Shown here one piece after another: positions 49,861-57,540 of a DNA stretch of 64,000 nt. Within the stretch, counting starts at the first letter, position 1. The number at the start of each line of letters is the position of its first letter. The position numbers and the translations under genes are program-made. Under the pieces are notes generated by a model that saw only the letters and a program-made list of their open reading frames with translations, was not told the DNA's origin and did not search any database. This stretch comes from Planococcus wigleyi (GTDB taxonomy: Bacteria; Bacillota; Bacilli; Bacillales_A; Planococcaceae): the NCBI RefSeq assembly GCF_014836985.1, contig NZ_JACSPU010000005.1, positions 281,399 to 345,398 of the forward strand. Reading direction: 5' to 3'.

Positions 49861-50720
49861 TACATTTCAACCTCCTTGCGTTTGTTCACATAAACTTGAA
49901 CAAGAGCGATGATCGCAACGATGACAAAGAATATGACCGCTTTGGCCTGCGCATAAGCGAAGGCATTTTGCGTGAACGCAGTCTTGAAAATTTCCATTGC
50001 CACCATTTCAGTTGAGTTGTAAGGTCCGCCGCCTGTCAGCGACAAGTTCTGGTCATACAATTTGAACGAGTTGGACAGCGTCAGGAACATGCTGACCGTG
50101 AACGCAGGCGCGACAAGCGGAAAGACGATGTAACGGAAACGCTGGAATGTAGAAGCTCCATCAATTTCAGAAGCCTCCAGCAATTCTTTCGGCATCCCTT
50201 CCAAATAAGCGATGTAGATGACCATGATATACCCGGCCATCTGCCAGCTCATCAAGATAACCAAGCCCCAGAATCCGGTGTCTGTCGTAGACAGCCAACC
50301 TTGCAGGCTTTCCATGCCGATGATTTCACCGACACTGGCGAACACTTTGATGAAAATGAACTGCCAAATAAATCCTAAGATCAATCCACCGATCAAGTTC
50401 GGCATAAAGAATGTCGTACGCAATAACTTGCTAGAACGGACGCGGCCCGTCACAAGCAATGCCAGGGACAGTCCGATGATGTTGATCAGAATAACTGAAA
50501 CGATCGAGAATTTTGTTGTGAACCATAGAGAATCCAAGAACCGCTCATCTTTGAACAAATCAATGTAATTTTGTAAACCGACGAATTCACCAGTAACAAT
50601 ACCGTTCCAGGAAGTAAATGAATAATAAACTCCAAGCAGCATCGGAACGATGACAACCAGCGTTAGCGCCAGTAAAACGGGGGCGAGGAACAACCAATAG
50701 GATAAATCTTTTGTACGCAT
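49860..50720 (-). CDS. ABC maltodextrin-type permease (MalF type)
   Basis: 286 residues with six predicted helices. The EAA loop is LEASEIDGASTFQRFRYIVFP. It lacks the large extra loop of enteric MalF and is typical of Gram-positive CUT1 permeases. ATG 50720 follows GGAAGGAAAGG. It is separated from the binding-protein gene by 113 bp containing a stable hairpin, which should let the binding protein be made in excess. Substrate assignment to maltodextrin rests on the two GH13 glucosidases and glucokinase in the cluster. Confidence 0.93.
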   Translation of the reverse strand: MRTKDLSYWLFLAPVLLALTLVVIVPMLLGVYYSFTSWNGIVTGEFVGLQNYIDLFKDERFLDSLWFTTKFSIVSVILINIIGLSLALLVTGRVRSSKLLRTTFFMPNLIGGLILGFIWQFIFIKVFASVGEIIGMESLQGWLSTTDTGFWGLVILMSWQMAGYIMVIYIAYLEGMPKELLEASEIDGASTFQRFRYIVFPLVAPAFTVSMFLTLSNSFKLYDQNLSLTGGGPYNSTEMVAMEIFKTAFTQNAFAYAQAKAVIFFVIVAIIALVQVYVNKRKEVEM

Positions 50721-50770
50721 GTAGGCACCTTTCCTTCCTTAACTCATTCCATGAAAGCTCCGGTGACAAA

Positions 50771-50796
50771 ACAAAGTAGCACAGAGGCTACTTTGT
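50771..50796 (-). terminator. Attenuator-like hairpin between binding-protein and permease genes
   Basis: ACAAAGTAGC (50771-50780) pairs perfectly with GCTACTTTGT (50787-50796), with a 6-base loop, followed on the minus strand by TTTTGTCACC. The T-run is short, so partial termination or mRNA end protection fits better than full termination. Confidence 0.6.
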
Positions 50797-50833
50797 TTAT
50801 CACGCTCATGATGAAAACCGGGTTGTTTTGTTA

Positions 50834-52138
50834 TTATTCAGCTCTGCTTGTTTTCCAAGCTTCTTTAGCTGATTCGATGACTTCGTCCCAGCTTGCTTCG
50901 TCGCTCAAGTATTTTTGGATACTTGCGCCAAGTTCGTCTTCACCCCATCCAGTCGGATAGCCCATGAACACCCAACCGATTGTGTTGCCTGACTCAGACG
51001 CATCATAAATCGCTTTCGACATTGGATCGGAGATTTTTGAAGTATCGTAACCTTCATAGGCAGGAATGAATTTAAAGTCTTCCACTACCGCTGTTTTTCC
51101 AGCGTCTGAAGTATAAAGCCAATCCAAGAATTCTTTTGATTCTCTGATGACATCTTCGTCCGCTTGTTTGTTTACGCCCCAGTACATCGGTACGCCAACC
51201 GGTAAGCCTGCGTTATCCAGACCTTCTACAGGAATCGGCATCAGGCCGACACCGCTGTCTGCAAGTTCAGGGTCGATTCCAGCGATTGAGCCGTAAGCCC
51301 AGTTTCCTTGTTGGATGATCGCTACACGCTCAAGAGAGAACAGTTCTTCGACTTGTTGAGAATAATCAAGGCTCACAGTCGGCTGTTTCGAATATTCGTT
51401 TTGTAGATCGACGATTTTCTTGTAACCTTCTGCGTATTTAAAGTCGACAGTTTTTGCGTCAAATGCCGCCAATACATTGTTGTCGAATTCAGGTGCCAAG
51501 AATGTATTTGATAAGTGAAGTCCTGTTACCCATGCTTCTTTTCCTGGGAAAGCAAAAACCGATTCAAGTCCCAATTCGTCTTTTTTCGAATCCAATGTTT
51601 TCACAGCTTCTTCAAGTGATGCGAAATCTGTGATCGACGCTGGATCAATTCCAGCTTCCTCAAACAGGCGTGTGTTGTAGATAAAGCCGTATCCTTCTTG
51701 GTTATAAGGAAGTCCAAGCACTTCAGATTCAACCGTTACACCGTCAAGTGTGCCTTCAAGTGCGGCTCCCGCTGCTTTTGTTTCAGCTAAGTCAGACAAA
51801 TTGTCTTTCCAGTCCGCAACGTCCTGAGGTCCACCGATGTTGAAGATTGCCGGTTCGTTTCCGGATGCAAAGCGTGAACGAAGTGCCGCGCCATAATCTT
51901 CTCCGCCTCCGACAGTAGTGATTTCAACATTGACGTCCGGGTTCTCTTTTTCGTAAAGCGCCACTACGTCTTCAAACTGGTCTTTAAATTCCACTTTGAA
52001 CTGGAAAATATCAACCGTTACCTGATCTTCGCTTCCTGAACCTGAAGCTTCTTCCCCGTCGCTGCTGCACCCTGCTAATACTGCTGCCGACAACATCAAT
52101 GATGCCACTAACCCCTTGTTGAACTTAAAATCCTTCAT
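50834..52138 (-). CDS. ABC sugar-binding lipoprotein (maltodextrin type)
   Basis: 434 residues from ATG 52136-52138, after AGGGGGAG. The signal peptide ends in the lipobox AAVLAGC, followed by a Ser/Gly/Glu linker. The remainder is a family 1 solute-binding protein (LPYNQEGYGFIYNTRLFEEAGI, QQGNWAYGSIAGIDPEL). It captures an oligosaccharide outside the membrane for the two permeases. Its promoter region is unusual: a cre-like site within the promoter, a perfect 13-bp hairpin at the transcript start and a second cre-like site in the leader. The gene should be the most highly expressed of the operon. Confidence 0.93.
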   Translation of the reverse strand: MKDFKFNKGLVASLMLSAAVLAGCSSDGEEASGSGSEDQVTVDIFQFKVEFKDQFEDVVALYEKENPDVNVEITTVGGGEDYGAALRSRFASGNEPAIFNIGGPQDVADWKDNLSDLAETKAAGAALEGTLDGVTVESEVLGLPYNQEGYGFIYNTRLFEEAGIDPASITDFASLEEAVKTLDSKKDELGLESVFAFPGKEAWVTGLHLSNTFLAPEFDNNVLAAFDAKTVDFKYAEGYKKIVDLQNEYSKQPTVSLDYSQQVEELFSLERVAIIQQGNWAYGSIAGIDPELADSGVGLMPIPVEGLDNAGLPVGVPMYWGVNKQADEDVIRESKEFLDWLYTSDAGKTAVVEDFKFIPAYEGYDTSKISDPMSKAIYDASESGNTIGWVFMGYPTGWGEDELGASIQKYLSDEASWDEVIESAKEAWKTSRAE

Positions 52139-52162
52139 CCTAAACTCCCCCTTTTGGTTTTC

Positions 52163-52177
52163 ATGCAATCGTTTGCA
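52163..52177. promoter_or_regulatory. cre/LacI operator in the leader of the binding-protein gene
   Basis: ATGCAATCGTTTGCA matches WTGNAANCGNWNNCW at all positions and contains the GTTTGC half typical of MalR-type LacI operators. It lies 24 bp upstream of the start codon, downstream of the predicted transcription start, so it could act as a roadblock for CcpA or the LacI protein. Confidence 0.65.
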
Positions 52178-52190
52178 CAATGTCGTAAAT

Positions 52191-52228
52191 AATTATTGGA
52201 AACTCTCTGAAGCGTGTTTCCAATAATT
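52191..52228 (-). promoter_or_regulatory. Perfect 13-bp hairpin at the 5' end of the transporter mRNA
   Basis: AATTATTGGAAAC (52191-52203) pairs perfectly with GTTTCCAATAATT (52216-52228), with a 12-base loop. It begins about 11 bases after the predicted -10 element, so it would form the first bases of the mRNA. It may stabilise the transcript, or be a DNA operator; it has no T-run and is unlikely to be a terminator. Confidence 0.55.
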
Positions 52229-52238
52229 AATTATTTGT

Positions 52239-52267
52239 ATCATACCACCATGAAAACGTTTGCACAA
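52239..52267 (-). promoter_or_regulatory. Promoter with embedded cre site
   Basis: On the minus strand TTGTGC (52262-52267) and TATGAT (52239-52244) are separated by 17 bp. The spacer overlaps ATGAAAACGTTTGCA (52250-52264), a full match to WTGNAANCGNWNNCW. The -35 is poor. Binding of CcpA or the LacI repressor here would block RNA polymerase. Confidence 0.6.
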
Positions 52268-52327
52268 TATGTAATTTTAAAACTATTTCATTTTTTTGCT
52301 TAATTTGCGTTTTAGCACGAGCAGAAA

Positions 52328-52361
52328 AAAGCAGCAACAGCTCTTAGACTGTCACTGCTTT
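52328..52361 (-). terminator. Terminator of the glucosidase-glucokinase unit
   Basis: AAAGCAGCAACAG (52328-52340) pairs with CTGTCACTGCTTT (52349-52361) over 13 pairs with two wobbles, followed on the minus strand by TTTTTT. It lies nine bases past the ROK gene stop, so this unit is separate from the ABC operon. Confidence 0.83.
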
Positions 52362-52369
52362 TCTGTGGA

Positions 52370-53245
52370 TCATTCATTTTCCAACACCAGCAATGCAGCA
52401 CCTAAAATGCCTGCATCGTTTTCAAAACGCGCCACTTCCACTTGCAACGGATTCAATAACATCGGTTTGAGCTGCCGTTGGAAAGGCTCCATCCATAAGT
52501 CCGCTGCTTCGGAAACACCGCCGCCGATGATGACCATTTCCATATCAAATGCTGCCTGCAGGCTGCTGATGACAAGGGCCAAGTCGCCTGTGAACTCTTC
52601 CACTACTTTTTTTGCTGCCGGATCTTTCTCCGCATTCTCAAACAGTTCAGGCGGCGTGATGTCCAGCCCCGCTTCGCGGATCCGGCGGCGCAATGCCGTG
52701 CCGGAAACGTACATTTCGCTGCAGCCCAGTCTTCCGCATGCACATTTCACGCCATTTGGATAAAGGATCATATGGCCAAGTTCAGCTGCTCCTCCATGAG
52801 GGCCGCCACTCAAAAGCTTTCCGTCCCACAATACGCCACCGCCAAGGCCGGTACCGAGCGTTAAGACGACCACACGATCCAGTCCTTGCGCCGCACCAAA
52901 CTTCGCTTCCGCAAGTGCGACAACATTTGCATCGTTTTCCACTTCAACACGCTTTCCTGTTACCTTCTCCAGCCATTCCTTAACCGGTGTATCGGTCCAC
53001 CCCGGCAATGTTTCCGCGGCATAAATGACTTTGCCTTGCTTCGGATCGACAAAGCCATGTGTGCCGATGCCGATTGCATCGATTTCTGGCCTCGCCTCCA
53101 GCATGCGCAGGATATTCGCTTCCAGATACGGATACAGCGGAATCTCGGTTGGAATCTGTTCGTCGTATAAAATCTGTCCCTTGTCATCAATGACACCCAT
53201 GCGGACTTTTGTTCCGCCAATGTCGACGCCTAATACGTTTGCCAT
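52370..53245 (-). CDS. glcK: ROK-family glucokinase
   Basis: 291 residues. The N-terminal phosphate-binding loop is LGVDIGGTKVRMGV. The ROK signature includes ENDANVVALAE, GTGLGGG, GAAELGHM and the zinc site CACGRLGCSE (His in ELGHM plus three Cys). There is no helix-turn-helix, so it is a kinase rather than a ROK repressor. It phosphorylates glucose freed from maltodextrins to glucose 6-phosphate with ATP. It follows the GH13 gene by 27 bp and ends at a terminator. Another hexose as substrate, such as fructose or mannose, cannot be excluded. Confidence 0.88.
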   Translation of the reverse strand: MANVLGVDIGGTKVRMGVIDDKGQILYDEQIPTEIPLYPYLEANILRMLEARPEIDAIGIGTHGFVDPKQGKVIYAAETLPGWTDTPVKEWLEKVTGKRVEVENDANVVALAEAKFGAAQGLDRVVVLTLGTGLGGGVLWDGKLLSGGPHGGAAELGHMILYPNGVKCACGRLGCSEMYVSGTALRRRIREAGLDITPPELFENAEKDPAAKKVVEEFTGDLALVISSLQAAFDMEMVIIGGGVSEAADLWMEPFQRQLKPMLLNPLQVEVARFENDAGILGAALLVLENE

Positions 53246-53272
53246 AGCTTTGCTTTTCCTCCATTTACGCTT

Positions 53273-54862
53273 TTATTTGTAGTAAACAACCGCTTCGTAC
53301 GGTCTCAACAAAATATCCCCTTCACCGGCATCAGCTGAGTAATTGCCGATCAGCACATTGCCTTCAGGGCGAACTGCCGCTTTTGGCTGGTCCGAAAAAT
53401 TACAGTAAACCGTCAGCAATTCATCATTCCATGAACGCGTGTAGGCAAACAGTTCATTGTCTTCGCGGTACTGCAGTTCAAAATTGCCGTGCGTGATGAT
53501 GTCCATGTCTTTGCGGAAACCGATCAGTTTTTTGTAATACTGATAAATCGACTCTGGATTTTTATGCTGCAGAGCATTGATTTCCGTGTAATTCGGGTTC
53601 ACTTTCAGCCAAGGCGTCCCGGTTGTAAATCCGCCGTTCGGCTCAGCCGACCATTGCATCGGCGTCCGGGCGTTGTCGCGGCTTTTAACGTGGATCTTGT
53701 CCATGATGACAGCGTGCGGAATACCGGCTTCGCGTTTTTCCGCGTACATATTCACTGTTTCGATGTCTTTGTAATCGGCAATCGAATCAAAGCGCACATT
53801 GGTCATCCCAAGTTCTTCGCCTTGGTAAATATAAGGCGTTCCTTGCATAAAATGAAGGCATGTAGCGAGCATCTTCGCCGATTCCACACGGTAGTCCGTG
53901 TCGTTGCCGAAACGGGAAACGATGCGTGGCTGGTCGTGGTTGTTCCAGTATAAACTGTTCCAGCCTTCATTATGGAGGCCATGCTGCCATTTTTCCAGAT
54001 TCTCTTTCAAGTCCGTCAATTTCAGCGGCTTCAAATCCCATTTCTCGCCAGATGCCTGATCGAGCCCCATATGTTCAAATGTAAAAATCATATTGAGTTC
54101 GCGGTTTTCTGCAGCTGTGTACTCGCGCGCTTCTTTCGGCGTTGTGCCCGGCATTTCACCGACCGTAACAATATCGTATTGCGACAGCACCTGCTGGTTC
54201 ATTTCTCTCAAGTAGGTGTGGACATTCGGACCATTCATGAATTGATGGCTGCCGTCGCCGCCCGGTGCATCATGCATGACCGGCACTTTTGAAATCATGT
54301 TGATGACGTCCATGCGGAAGCCATCTACCCCTTTATCGAGCCACCAACGCATCATTTCGTAGACCGCCTCACGCAATTCCGGATTGTCCCAATTTAAATC
54401 CGGCTGCTTTTTGGAAAATAAATGCAGGTAATACTGGCCGCGTTCTTTCTCGAATTCCCATGTCGAGCCACTGAAGAATGAACGCCAATTCGTCGGCTCG
54501 TCGCGCCATATGTAAAAGTCGGGATGGTTTTTGAACCATTCGTGTTCGTCGGATGTGTGATTGACGACAAGGTCCATAACGAGTTTCATGCCGCGAGCAT
54601 GAACCCCTTTCAGCAATTCATCAAAATCCGCCATGGTGCCAAATTCTTTCATGATTTGATAATAATCACGGATGTCATACCCATTGTCATCGTTCGGCGA
54701 ATCATAGACCGGCGACAACCAAAGAATGTCCACCCCAAGCTCATGCAAGTAATCAAGTTTTTGAATAATGCCTCTAATATCGCCGAGACCATCTCCATCC
54801 GAATCCATGAAACTCCTCGGATAAATTTGATACACCGTCGACTTTTTCCACCATTCTGCCAT
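53273..54862 (-). CDS. malL: GH13 oligo-1,6-glucosidase type
   Basis: 529 residues from ATG 54860-54862, after GAGGGGATTTTG. It is a complete GH13 subfamily 31-type enzyme with DLVVNHTSDEHEW, GFRMDVINMISK (nucleophile Asp185), TVGEMPG and WNNHDQPR. The residue after the nucleophile is Val186, as in oligo-1,6-glucosidases, so it should cleave alpha-1,6-linked isomaltose-type oligosaccharides and limit dextrins. It complements the Ala-type enzyme at 46360. It starts the minus-strand unit with the ROK glucokinase. A well-formed promoter with an overlapping inverted repeat lies just upstream. Confidence 0.93.
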   Translation of the reverse strand: MAEWWKKSTVYQIYPRSFMDSDGDGLGDIRGIIQKLDYLHELGVDILWLSPVYDSPNDDNGYDIRDYYQIMKEFGTMADFDELLKGVHARGMKLVMDLVVNHTSDEHEWFKNHPDFYIWRDEPTNWRSFFSGSTWEFEKERGQYYLHLFSKKQPDLNWDNPELREAVYEMMRWWLDKGVDGFRMDVINMISKVPVMHDAPGGDGSHQFMNGPNVHTYLREMNQQVLSQYDIVTVGEMPGTTPKEAREYTAAENRELNMIFTFEHMGLDQASGEKWDLKPLKLTDLKENLEKWQHGLHNEGWNSLYWNNHDQPRIVSRFGNDTDYRVESAKMLATCLHFMQGTPYIYQGEELGMTNVRFDSIADYKDIETVNMYAEKREAGIPHAVIMDKIHVKSRDNARTPMQWSAEPNGGFTTGTPWLKVNPNYTEINALQHKNPESIYQYYKKLIGFRKDMDIITHGNFELQYREDNELFAYTRSWNDELLTVYCNFSDQPKAAVRPEGNVLIGNYSADAGEGDILLRPYEAVVYYK

Positions 54863-54902
54863 CAAAATCCCCTCTTCCCCTTAAAGTGAGTATTATTCTA
54901 AC

Positions 54903-54947
54903 ATCATACATGAATTTGCAGAATTGCCAACTAAATGTTGGCAATTC
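54903..54947 (-). promoter_or_regulatory. Promoter and overlapping inverted-repeat operator of malL-glcK
   Basis: On the minus strand TTGGCA (54925-54930) and TATGAT (54903-54908) are 16 bp apart, a good sigma-A promoter. A perfect 11-bp inverted repeat, GAATTGCCAAC (54921-54931) and GTTGGCAATTC (54937-54947), covers the -35. It differs from cre and LacI operators, so a separate repressor may act here. Confidence 0.6.
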
Positions 54948-55022
54948 ATTGATTTTTATAAGCGTTTCGGTTGAAGATGGCTAACGCTTTTTATTGGGAT
55001 GCTTTCTTAAGAGGCGTCTTTC

Positions 55023-55310
55023 GCGGTAGGAGTGGCGATTGTTCATGTAGCAGCCCCACTTGGGCATGTAGCGAGACGAATTATCCTTGTAGAAACGCGG
55101 TAACTTCCGGTAGAGAGTGGCAACCGCGGTAGGAATGTCGATGGTTCATGTAGCAGCCCCACTTGGGCATGTAGCGAGACAAATTTTCCTTGTAGAAACC
55201 CGGTAACTTCCGGTAGAGAGTCGCCATCGCTGTAGGAGTATCGATTGTTCATGTAGCAGTCTTGCTTGAGCATGTAGCGAGACGCATTATCCTTGTAGAA
55301 ACCCGTAGAT
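55023..55310 (+). repeat. 21/19-bp higher-order array with 103-bp period (family 1, copy 3)
   Basis: Equivalent units start at 55023, 55126 and 55229, each 103 bp apart. Units include CATGTAGCAGCCCCACTT(GGG), CATGTAGCGAGACGAATT(ATC), CTTGTAGAAACGCGGTAA(CTT), and the 19-bp CCGGTAGAGAGTGGCAACC. The order of unit types matches the array at 45409-46272. It lies between the malL promoter region and the terminator of the MEDS gene. Confidence 0.92.
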
Positions 55311-55387
55311 AGCAATAACTCAGATAGATAACCTTGACTGTTTCCGCTGAAATTTTTCCGATGGCGAGTCTAGCATAAATCAAAAAA

Positions 55388-55413
55388 ACACTACCGGGCT
55401 TTCCCGGTAGTGT
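55388..55413 (-). terminator. Terminator of the MEDS gene
   Basis: ACACTACCGGG (55388-55398) pairs perfectly with CCCGGTAGTGT (55403-55413), 4-base loop, followed by TTTTTTTGA on the minus strand. Confidence 0.87.
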
Positions 55414-55455
55414 TAGGTTAACGATAGATTTTGCCACGTTTCACAGGCTATGTGA

Positions 55456-56022
55456 TTAAGCTTCTGCTGCGGCATATAAATCTGAGACGACTACATCGTC
55501 TTCTACCAGAACATATGGATGCACTTCGAGCAGCATATTTTTAATATCTTTCGGCATTGATTTGTTTGCGTAGGCGCAAATCAATGGAAATTCGTATTCT
55601 TTTACCGCAACATCGATGATCTTTTCAAAATCCTTCACCAAGTGGATCGGGTCTTCCATCGTCGCCCATTCTACATGCGCCCAAGATCTGAACGTGGCTT
55701 GTTTGGCTAAATAAGGTTCAATCGTTTTTTCAAAATACGCCTGAATCGCTGGCGGATGATAACTTCCGCTGGAATAATAAAAGTCATAACTTCTTACAAA
55801 ATGGATGAATTCCATTTGCTGTTCAGAAAGTTGAAGCTTGAGTTCAGTTTGTATTTTGGGAGTCAAACGGGGATTTTCAATCAGAATGACATAATCTCCC
55901 ACTTCAACGCCGTGCTTGGCATAAGCCACGACTTGTTCGATATATTTTTCGGTTTCCTCATACGAATACAGGACGTGGACATCTCTGCATTCTTCAAATA
56001 ATTGCAACAAATTTTTGTTCAA
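55456..56022 (-). CDS. MEDS (DcmR-like sensory) domain protein
   Basis: 188 residues from TTG 56020-56022, after GGGGTGATAAA. The sequence HVLYSYEETEKYIEQVVAYAKHGVEVGDYVILIENP is the start of a MEDS domain, followed by YYSSGSYHP, WAHVEWA and LICAYANKSMPKDIKNMLLEVHPYVLV. In other bacteria this domain occurs in DcmR-type sensors and beside anti-sigma or histidine kinase domains. Here it stands alone, with no DNA-binding or kinase part. The ligand is not known; it may act as a small binding or regulatory protein. It has its own terminator. Confidence 0.82.
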   Translation of the reverse strand: MNKNLLQLFEECRDVHVLYSYEETEKYIEQVVAYAKHGVEVGDYVILIENPRLTPKIQTELKLQLSEQQMEFIHFVRSYDFYYSSGSYHPPAIQAYFEKTIEPYLAKQATFRSWAHVEWATMEDPIHLVKDFEKIIDVAVKEYEFPLICAYANKSMPKDIKNMLLEVHPYVLVEDDVVVSDLYAAAEA

Positions 56023-56158
56023 TTTATCACCCCTTCATCATTTTCAACTTCAGACAAAGTTTTACTGGGCTTATTATACAGAAAAAGAGAACACACGTCC
56101 TCTTATTTGTTTGCGGCTGGACTATAGCAGAATAAATACTACGGCAAAGCTAAAAAAA

Positions 56159-56184
56159 CACCACCCACAGTTATGCGGATGGTG
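56159..56184 (-). terminator. Terminator of the 56190 hydrolase gene
   Basis: CACCACCCAC (56159-56168) pairs with GCGGATGGTG (56175-56184) with two wobbles, followed on the minus strand by TTTTTTTAGC. Confidence 0.75.
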
Positions 56185-56189
56185 GATGG

Positions 56190-56831
56190 TTAAAAGTTCT
56201 TAATTCCAGCGATGATTTGCTTTAAGGCATCGATGGATTTCAGTGGATCCGTTTCGCAATCTAATCGGTGGTTGATGTCGGGAAGCAAGGTAGATTCCAG
56301 GCTCGGATTCGTCTTCAATAATTCGAAAGCTCCCGGGGAGTAGTAGCGATCCTTATCGCCGATATAGCATTGAGCAGGATTTCTGCTGTTGACCATGGTG
56401 TTCAACACGTCTTCCTGATTCATCAATGGCGTCACCCAAACGGCTTTGGCCTCGCTGAATTCCGGACGCTTCATTTCGGCAGCCATCGCAATGGTGCCGA
56501 GGGATTTGCCTATCAAATAGAATTCCTGATAGTTTCTTCCTTTGAGCACTTCACTGATCACCAAACGCACGTCTTGCACAATCGCTTCATTCAATTCCTT
56601 CATGGTGAAGTCATCGTATGCTTTGTCTGTATACTGATAATTGACCCGCAGGACATCATAGTTTTGATTCAAGAAAATCTCTTCTGCGAAATGAAACATT
56701 GGACTTTTTGCGGTGTACCCCGCACCTGGCAAAAAGATGGCTAATTTCTTTGTGTAATCTTCGGTCAGCATGACTGTGTAAGGAACCTCGATTCCTTTGT
56801 AGCCAATGATTTTGTTGTTAATTGCTTTCAT
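56190..56831 (-). CDS. Alpha/beta hydrolase, paralogue of the 57541 gene
   Basis: 213 residues from ATG 56829-56831, after AGGAGTGGGAG. The fold is indicated by the strand LAIFLPGAGYTAKSPMFHF, the nucleophile elbow LIGKSLGT (Ser), the Asp-bearing YIGDKDRYY, and the His in LLPDINHRLDC. It is shorter than typical lipases and lacks a signal peptide, so it is cytoplasmic. It is closely related to the 57541 protein, which has the same length and motifs; the two flank a sugar acetyltransferase on the opposite strand. The substrate is not known; a small ester or thioester is likely. Confidence 0.83.
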   Translation of the reverse strand: MKAINNKIIGYKGIEVPYTVMLTEDYTKKLAIFLPGAGYTAKSPMFHFAEEIFLNQNYDVLRVNYQYTDKAYDDFTMKELNEAIVQDVRLVISEVLKGRNYQEFYLIGKSLGTIAMAAEMKRPEFSEAKAVWVTPLMNQEDVLNTMVNSRNPAQCYIGDKDRYYSPGAFELLKTNPSLESTLLPDINHRLDCETDPLKSIDALKQIIAGIKNF

Positions 56832-56946
56832 AACTCCCACTCCTATCTCTCTCTATTATAAAGAATATTCCATAAGTTTACTAAATGTTTCCTGAATTAG
56901 CTATGATACAATCAAATTATCATGATTATTGCTGGGAGGTTGACGA

Positions 56947-57507
56947 ATGAAAACGGAAAAAGAAAAGATGCTGGCTGGTGAAATGTACGATCCGCAGGAT
57001 TCAGAGCTGCGCCAAAAGCGAATGAATGCCCGCCGCCTTAGCCGCTTGTTCAACGAAACGACCGAAATGGATGGTCAAGACCGAACCATTCTGCTGAAAA
57101 AGCTCTTTGGTTCAACCGGCGAATTGATCCATGTTGAACCGAATCTCCGCTGCGATTACGGTTTTAACATTCATGTCGGCAACAATTTCTATGCCAATTT
57201 CGACTGTGTATTTCTGGACGTCTGTGAAATCCGGATTGGCGACAATTGTATGATTGCGCCGGGGGTCCACATTTACACAGCAACTCATCCGCTCGATCCG
57301 GTTGCCCGCAATTCCGGCAAGGAATTCGGCAAACCGGTCACTATCGGCCACAATGTTTGGATCGGCGGCCGTGCCGTCATCAATCCCGGCATCTCAATCG
57401 GCGACAATACCGTCATCGCTTCCGGTGCCATCGTCACCAAAGATGTACCTGCCAACTCCATCGTCGGCGGCAATCCCGCAAAACCCATCGGCCATATCGA
57501 AGAATAA
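56947..57507 (+). CDS. maa: Maltose/galactoside O-acetyltransferase family protein
   Basis: 186 residues. The N-terminal Mac domain [32 protein letters not shown] (about 9-55) precedes a left-handed beta-helix of hexapeptide repeats ([66 protein letters not shown] in order, about 75-180). The catalytic His is in THP. It should transfer acetyl from acetyl-CoA to a sugar hydroxyl such as maltose or glucose. ATG 56947 follows GGGAGG. It stands alone on the plus strand between two paralogous hydrolase genes. Confidence 0.92.
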   Translation: MKTEKEKMLAGEMYDPQDSELRQKRMNARRLSRLFNETTEMDGQDRTILLKKLFGSTGELIHVEPNLRCDYGFNIHVGNNFYANFDCVFLDVCEIRIGDNCMIAPGVHIYTATHPLDPVARNSGKEFGKPVTIGHNVWIGGRAVINPGISIGDNTVIASGAIVTKDVPANSIVGGNPAKPIGHIEE

Positions 57508-57510
57508 GAG

Positions 57511-57537
57511 GCAATGCGCATCGGCGCGTTGCTTTTT
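57511..57537 (+). terminator. Terminator of maa
   Basis: GCAATGCGC (57511-57519) pairs with GCGCGTTGC (57524-57532; one wobble), followed by TTTTTT. It lies between maa and the convergent hydrolase gene. Confidence 0.8.
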
Positions 57538-57540
57538 TGA

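Noticed and set aside
54957..54972. cre site upstream of malL (AAGCGTTT)
   Set aside because: Three mismatches to the defined positions of the consensus.
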